Shown here: piece by piece, positions 57,939 to 64,000 of the stretch | Layout: every line of letters starts with the position of its first letter | How positions within the stretch are numbered: the first letter of the stretch is position 1 | Source of the DNA: Xylona heveae TC161 | Lineage: Eukaryota > Ascomycota > Xylonomycetes > Xylonales > Xylonaceae | DNA length: 64,000 nt | Assembly: GCF_001619985.1 (NCBI RefSeq) | Contig: NW_017264205.1 | Coordinates: 248,001-312,000, forward strand | Direction of reading: 5' to 3' | Position numbers and translations under genes: made by a program | Notes under the pieces: model-generated | The model's input: the letters and a program-made list of their open reading frames with translations, nothing else | What the model was told of the DNA's origin: nothing | The model's database searches: none

Positions 57939-59309
57939 ATGTCCGACGATGAAGCAGATCCCGAGCTCCTGGCATTACTGCGCCAGTCTCTGGGAATCAA
58001 GACGCATGATCCCGAACTTCCGCCTGAAACCGGCGTATTAGAGGGTGCAGAGCACGTGTACAATCAAGCAATTGATGTAGCTCTGGACACGCAAGCAACA
58101 AAGGCAGCGGCGCAAGCCATTTACGAGATGATGCAGAGAAAGTCCTATTCGACAAAGACGTGGGCTGAGCATGAATTGCATCCCAAAGAAAAAGATGAAA
58201 GCACTGTGAATTTTATATTCACAATGGATTTGCTCAATTTCAGTTTCTGGTCCGAGAGGACTCCCGAAGAACGATTTGCCATTGAGTACAAGGGCCGAAA
58301 ATGGACTGGTTATTGGAGTCTTGTGGCCGCGCTGCAGAGAGCATTAGATGAAGGTACGTTGAATAATTAAAATAAAACACACCCTACACCACACGTGACC
58401 TTCATAACGAATCCCCAGAACGTAAAGCGTCCAAAAAGTAAATCAGTATGCTAATAAGACACGTAGGCATTCCAATTACTAGTCCCACGTTCTGGCGGAA
58501 CGAGGGAGAATGCTCCATCAAAGTACTCCGACATGTCTTCCGGTCCGCCACCGAAGAAGACATTCCATTGTTCGACGAACGTGTTGCTTGTCTACGAGAA
58601 GCCGGACAAGTCCTCTGCGAGGTACCTCGTCTCTTCCTTTTCTGAGCTTTATTTTCCGGGCCTCATGACTAATATATGTCTCCAGCACTTTGACTCCCGC
58701 TTCTCAACATGTATCACGCAAGCGCAGCAATCAGCAGCAGGCCTGGTGAATCTTCTAGCCACCAACTTCTCTTGCTTCCGAGATGCATTCCGCTTCGAGG
58801 GCAAGCGCGTGCACATCTACAAGCGCGCCCAGATTCTTGTTGCAGACCTCTGGGCCTGTTTCAACGGCACCAGTTATGGTACTTTCAACGACATTGACAA
58901 GATTACAATGTTTGCCGGTACTTTCAATCCCCTTTTGTTTTCAATCCCCTTTGCCTTTGGATTTTCACCTTGCACAATTCAAGGAACACCTTTTTTTCTG
59001 ACATCTCATCTAGACTACCGCATCCCGCAAATGCTGCAATCGTTCGACTGTCTGCGCTACAGTCCGCCCCTTGAGATGCACATTCGCCATCTCAAACCGC
59101 TCGAGTCGGGCCATCCCTGGGAGATCCAACTCAGATGCTGCAGTATCTGGTCCGTCGAGCTCCTCCGCCGAGAAATCATCCGCACGCATCCCGGCACCCA
59201 CGTTAATGCCATTCTCATTGACTTTTTCTTGTACGATACCATGAAGGAGCGCGAAGCCGCTGGCCTGGAGGGACTTCCTCATCATCGTACACGGAGTATT
59301 TGGTACTGA
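57939..59309 (+). CDS. QNG1: Queuosine 5'-phosphate N-glycosidase/hydrolase (queuosine salvage protein)
   Basis: Four exons, 57939-58353, 58467-58621, 58686-58917, 59014-59309; 365 aa. The ATG at 57939 (MSDDEADPEL) is the first ATG; the frame is open for nine more codons from a TTG. The whole DUF2419 (Q salvage) domain is present: FIFTMDLLNFSFWSE, YKGRKWTGYWSLVAAL, GIPITSPTFW, KRAQILVADLWACF, FNDIDKITMFADYRIPQ and the C-terminal NAILIDFFLYDTMKE. The enzyme frees queuine from queuosine nucleosides/nucleotides, letting eukaryotes recycle this wobble-base precursor for tRNA-guanine transglycosylase. It converges with the LCB3-like gene. Confidence 0.95.
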
Positions 59310-60536
59310 TTTTATTTTCCATTTCTTATCTTGAAAATACCCACTCTCTTTTCACAACCATCTTCGACATCATTCGTCTATCACGGCATTTCTATCTTTT
59401 TTTTTCCTGTCCCATCTCGCATTTGCCTCCTTATCACATCCAATTTCGCATGGTCACCCTGTACTGTTCCATCCATTTCTTCCTCGGGCAGATTCCTCCC
59501 CCAGCGTCCTTTTTTTCGAAATTGGCACAGAACGCATGAGCATCGCCTCACATAGAATTAGACTCAGACTCTCGCGAGCTAGTTACGATAGACGTTTATT
59601 TGTTTTATTCTTCTTCTTCTTCTTCTTCTTCTTCTTCTTCTTCTTCTTCTTTTATTCACTTTTCTTTGGTATGTGTTGATTTCGGCGTGCACACTATGGA
59701 CTTTGAACTTGGCAAATATGACACAAGTATCCAAGAGGAAAGGAAAGGAAATTGTAGTTGGAGGCAATGAGGTAGTTGATTGGATTTTGTGTTTATTGTA
59801 TGTATGTACCTAGGTAGGCAGGCATTATTAATATTATTAACATTACTACTCTAGCCTAATGTCCGGAGACTTTTTCCTGGCTCTTTCACGACTGGCCATT
59901 TCTCGATATTGCCCCCTCAACCCCCAAATTCCCTGAAGATTCGAATTTTGATGTAAAGTGACAAAATCTATGAGCTTTTGTGGACTGTCTTGGTTCGGCC
60001 TCTCTGAGTGACCGGTTGAGTTTTGATACTCCCCATGCCAAAGGAAAGGGTGGAGGAGATCTTGCGACAAACTATGTCGCAGCAGTATGGCGTCATTTAA
60101 ACGTAGTGTAGACCAATCATACGCCCTGGAGACTGTAATAATGGAAGCGTGCCCCTCTTTTTTAGGAGTACACAGAATGCAATCGTTGTTTTGGCTCCTG
60201 TTGTTAACTTGGCAATGTGATCACAACGGCGGCGGAGGGAATGCTGAAGCGGGCCGTTGTGATCGGGCGCGTGGCGGCGCGTGTGGTTAGCTCGTCGAGA
60301 CTGCGCATTGGGGGAGACCCGATGCAGACTTTCGCCATCGACTACTTTCCTCGGGCTTGACAGGACTGCTTTGAGGCTTAAGAAACCATGATTGAGCAGT
60401 AGAATGTAGGGTGCATGGACCTGAAATGGCGAGGTCAAATGTGTGGCAGTCATGCCTGTGGCACGCGGGGGGGAGTGTCTTGTGATTTTGATCATAGACG
60501 GATGATCGACAAAAGAATGGACATGATTCGATATGA
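59310..60536. other. Convergent intergenic region QNG1 / LCB3-like
   Basis: 1.2 kb between stop codons with a TTC microsatellite. Open frames here are short or low-complexity; no gene was recognised. Confidence 0.5.
59608..59650. repeat. (TTC)n microsatellite
   Basis: About 14 uninterrupted TTC units, about 300 bp after the QNG1 stop codon. Confidence 0.95.
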
Positions 60537-62510
60537 TCAAATTGTCTGCTTCGGCATGCCGAGGCCAACGAGTTCAAAAAGGAAGGGCATCCCCTCAATT
60601 ACCCACCAAGCGATGCCTGCAAGATCGAAAGGTTAGATGAGACGATGCTTGCTGGAATGCTTTTTGGGGAAGATTCAATGACGTACCGAAATAGACGATG
60701 AGTTTGGTTACCACTTCCACGTCATATCTGACTCGAGGCTTTTCGAGCATCAAGAACATGTCTTTCTCATCTTGTTCACCCTGCTGGTCATTTTCCAAGT
60801 TCACCGGAGGAGTGGACACCTCCATTGCAAATTGAGGAAACGGCTCCGAAGGCACGGGGGCTCCGTCTATCGCGGAGACGGAAGCATTCACACTCGCTGC
60901 TTCGGAAGAGGGCAGCGAGTCAGAGGAAAGGCCGTTCCTGAAGGGGCCAGCTCCAGTCTTGCGATTCACCGGCCCATTGGGAACTGATTGCTGGGGCGAA
61001 TTGTCACTGGATTGGCCAGCGATAAGGGCGCCATCCTTTTGCAAGCTCTCGCGTCGACGTTGCTCGCGACGAGCTAATGCCTCGTATGCATCAGCGGCGG
61101 ATTGCGGTCCAACAGAAACGGCGCGCTTCCTGGGGTGGCGGATGTTGGAAAGCATGCCTGGCAAGTCGCGGACGGACGGGAAGATACTGTCCACTCGCAA
61201 GTGAGACGGCACACGCTTATACTCACTGAGATCAAGATGTCAGTATCGTCGATGGTGAAAGAGGGGCGAGGGGGAAGCGAATTAGGACGAGACATACGTG
61301 GCGGGTAAAAAGTATCTTCTAGGCAGCGAAAGACCCAAGCGCTCGATGACACGGAAGAGCGGCGGCAGGCCCTTCAATAGGGTTGGCTTCATGACTTCGC
61401 GCCAGGCGAAAATGACCAAAGTCCCGAAGAGCAGACGCAGGATAGATCTCGTCACTCCCATGGCTTGAAATTGGTACGGTGTAGTGGATGGAACGGGCTC
61501 GTTCCAGGCCAGCGCCGTCTGACCAAAATGCCACACAGCCCATTCTGCGCCAATGAAAACTCCGGCAAAAGCAACGCTGTCGTCGAAGCACGGACAATCG
61601 TCTGCGGGTTCCGGGTGAACCCGAACCAAAATAATGAGACCAGCAGTGATGAGAAAGGGGACAATCCATGTTGAAGCATGGATGTAGTTGTCAAAGGTCT
61701 CGCCCCAAACCCACTGGACGGCGGCGATCAAGAATCCCAGCATTGTCCCCGTGACAACGTCGAAAAAGCCATGCATGCCGCAATAAAGTCTGCCCAATAT
61801 GATCGACCCCGCATAAAGATAGACCGAAACTTGCACCAAGATTTTCATTCGCGGATCAATTTGGTCCTCGCTTGAGCTGACTAGGAAAAGAATATACGAA
61901 GCGACAGAAACGGCATTTGTCGAATGGGTTGAGGGGAAGCCGTATTCGAGAGCCGCCGAGCCAGACATGGTGATGCGCTGCAACGGAGGAGACAACGGGC
62001 GTGGAAGGCACATTAGATCTTTGAGAAACCCGCTAAGAAAGACTCCTGAGGCAAGCATATGGACCATACTATTTTTTATGAGCGTTGATCATCAATTACA
62101 CAATCCGATCGACTTACGCTCGTCCAATCGTCGTCCAGCCAAACCAGAACAGAATGGGCAGAAAAATCATGAAAAAAGTGTGTGTGCCCAGATTCGCAGT
62201 AAATGCAAAATAGGAATCCAGCGTCGGTGTACGGACTTTGGACTGTATCGCTCCGAGATATGGTGTCTCCCATCGCGTTAGAGGAATCAGCGCCTGGCGC
62301 ATGCGATATCGCCAAACCGGCAAACGGTCCTTGTCTGAAGGTGTATTTAGCATTTGCCAAGGTAGGTGGGCTATCATCTGCGATTCCTAGGCACGTACAG
62401 TGATCGAGGCTGCGCAAGCCAGCGTCAGGCTTGCCTGACTCTGGCGCGACGGTCATGGTCGGCTTCGAGGCTTTACTTTGAGACAGGGTTGAGGAAATTG
62501 GAGCGCTCAT
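60537..62510 (-). CDS. LCB3: Long-chain base-1-phosphate phosphatase (LCB3/YSR3-like)
   Basis: Five exons, complement(60537-60616, 60687-61225, 61298-62068, 62118-62334, 62399-62510); 572 aa. After a polar N-terminus and LDHYKDRLPVWRYRMRQAL come the PAP2 motifs: KDLMCLPRP (K-x6-RP), YGFPSTHSTN (PSGH-like) and GRLYCGMHGFFD (R-x5-H). Eight or so hydrophobic segments surround them (FFMIFLPILFWFGW, SVASYILFLV, WIVPFLITAGLIILV, FAGVFIGAEWAVW). A 150-residue polar insert rich in Ser/Pro and an amphipathic last exon (IAWWVIEGMPFLFELVGLG) close the protein. In yeast Lcb3 sits in the ER and dephosphorylates dihydrosphingosine-1-phosphate, feeding ceramide synthesis. Confidence 0.93.
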
Positions 62511-63741
62511 CGGTTCTGCATTCGAAGCGAGAGGGAAAGGAAAGAAAACAAAAAAAAGATTCGTGAAGAAGTATTTGCAGCAATATTTAATCGAGATTTA
62601 TGCTTCAATTGCACGAAGAGATTGCCGTTGAACCATCGGACGGATCAGGACATGAGCTGGGGGACGGAAAAACCAGACGGTTGGTGACGACGCAGGACCC
62701 TTGAATTGAGGGGAATTATTATTGCATGGGGGCAGGGTCAATAAAGTGACTGAATTGGGTATAGAAAAGAAGAATATTAGAGCTGGAAATTGATAATATA
62801 ATGATAATCATCAATCAAAATCATGTGGTGATTCTAGGGGATGCAGCTGTTGGTCCAACACTAACGAGCTGTCCGTTGCGCTCATTTCATCAAAAAGAGA
62901 CGGGGAATACCGAGGTTCAGGGAGTTGGCAGTGGAGTACGAGACAAGACAAGATTCAGGTACAAGTTCTAGTTACTACGGTAGTGGGGTCATTCGGGTGT
63001 AATCAGGCACAATCCTGTAATGTGTCCCTTGTACGTAGGAGTAATCATGTCCTGGCTATCTGACAGCTGATTGAAAGATCCTATCTCCATATCAATGAAA
63101 TGATCAGTTGCTTACACATGCTGATGAGGACTTGTGCTGACTGTACACGCCAAGGTACCTGTGGTAAAGGGACATTTGAATCTACCTAGAGACTTGATCA
63201 TTGAAGAGCACAAGTTCAGATGATAGGAGATTTAGATATTCCATACAAAATAAGTCAAAGGCGAGACAAGATCTTCGATCCATCCGGATGATGCTCATCG
63301 TGGCTCAGCCGCTACTCTGATAGTCGGATCGGGGAATCGAGATGAAAAGGTACTTGCATCTCCACCAAGAAACGGGGATGAGGTCATGTACCTGTCCCAT
63401 CATGGAAGGCACGACCCAGCTGAACAGAGTGGGTGGTTTCCCCGCCAACGATTGCGTCGTCAACATTCTTGGGCCACCCGATATGAAACCATCTCAACCC
63501 TCACCAGAGATCCCAAGAAGATATTTCCATCTTTAATCAAATTTCCCACAATCGGTGGCAGAGGAATTTAATCTTCTCCATTCTGGACAAAATTCCCTCT
63601 CACTTGTCTTTTTCTTTACTTTTTGCTGGGATCACCCTTTGATTACGCCCCCGTCCACGCATAAACCCACGCGACATACGCCTCCGCGTCAACATTTCAT
63701 AATCGTCATTTCGGTGTATCAAGATTGAAAGTAAACTCGCA
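62511..63741. other. Divergent intergenic region LCB3-like / RHO4
   Basis: 1.2 kb holding both promoters. CT-rich sequence lies near 63570-63620 before RHO4. No gene was recognised. Confidence 0.5.
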
Positions 63742-64000
63742 ATGTCGGTGCAGGCTCACGACTACGAACCCGGATATCGCCGTCACAACCGTTCCATCAG
63801 CACAGACAAATCCCCCGCAATCTCCATTACTTCGCCCTATCAACCCCAGCGCAAGCTTCATTCTCGTCAACACAGCACTCGCGATAGCAGTGCTACCATT
63901 CGCACCAGCATGAGTGATTCCACCGGTCGGGATTCTGCCGCAACACATGTCACTCAACCACCCGAGTATTCGAAAAAGCTGGTCGTGGTTGGTGATGGTG
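63742..64000 (+). CDS. RHO4: Rho4-type small GTPase (3' partial)
   Basis: The frame is open from the ATG at 63742 (MSVQAHDYEPGYRRHN) to the window end, 86 codons. About 75 residues of Ser/Thr/Arg-rich extension precede KKLVVVGDG, the start of the P-loop (G1 box) of a Rho-family GTPase. A long N-terminal extension before G1 is typical of fungal Rho4, which acts in septation and cell-wall integrity. The G domain and CAAX end lie outside, so other Ras-like members with extensions are possible. Confidence 0.75.
   Translation, partial: MSVQAHDYEPGYRRHNRSISTDKSPAISITSPYQPQRKLHSRQHSTRDSSATIRTSMSDSTGRDSAATHVTQPPEYSKKLVVVGDG

Overview
This window looks like nuclear DNA of a filamentous ascomycete (Pezizomycotina, probably Eurotiomycetes; the class is inference). 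Nearly every gene is split by short GT-AG introns of about 50-75 nt with CTAAC/CTGAC-like branch sites. The gene set is that of a mould: PPS1, a TRP-type vacuolar channel, ATG18, TYW4/PPM2, ZPR1, SEN54, elongin C, UBA2, a queuosine salvage enzyme, LCB3 and RHO4. I rebuilt the exon structures by hand from splice signals and reading frame; every complete model sums to a multiple of three.

Layout. 1-2104 is the 3' part of PPS1 (+). 4060-5153 is a seven-helix DUF3112-type membrane protein (-). 6305-6376 is a tRNA-Trp. 6995-8371 is an AIF2-like FAD oxidoreductase (-). 10213-13336 is a 17-exon YVC1-like channel (+). 15090-16546 is a C2H2 transcription factor (+). 16547-26436 is a gene-poor stretch of almost 10 kb with an assembly gap. 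26437-30523 is one nine-exon gene (+) ending in a Ulp1/C48 protease domain. Then come PI31 (-), ATG18 (-), PPM2/TYW4 (+), an intergenic block of three tandem palindromic units (39.8-40.6 kb), DBR1 (-), ZPR1 (+), a PPIL3/Cyp10 cyclophilin (-), an arrestin-like protein (+), a small unknown gene (-), SEN54 (+), elongin C (-), a FabG-like reductase (+), UBA2 (-), QNG1 (+), LCB3-like phosphatase (-) and the 5' end of RHO4 (+).

The most unusual object is the Ulp1-family gene at 26.4-30.5 kb. Its N-terminal half is built from tandemly duplicated exon-plus-intron units, all of phase 2-2. Its middle coding region (28575-29933) is an almost unbroken chain of about two dozen perfect or near-perfect inverted repeats (stems of 6-24 bp, loops mostly 3-8 nt), all inside open coding sequence. 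The C-terminal protease keeps its His-Asp-Gln-Cys residues. The second unusual object is the set of three roughly 290-bp units between PPM2 and DBR1, each a diverged long inverted repeat with a conserved palindromic core.

Functional themes are housekeeping rather than a cluster: SUMO/ubiquitin/proteasome (UBA2, Ulp1-like, elongin C, PI31), RNA processing and tRNA modification (DBR1, SEN54, PPM2, QNG1, tRNA-Trp), and membrane or organelle biology (YVC1, ATG18, LCB3, AIF2-like). I see no secondary-metabolite cluster, LTR element or transposase.
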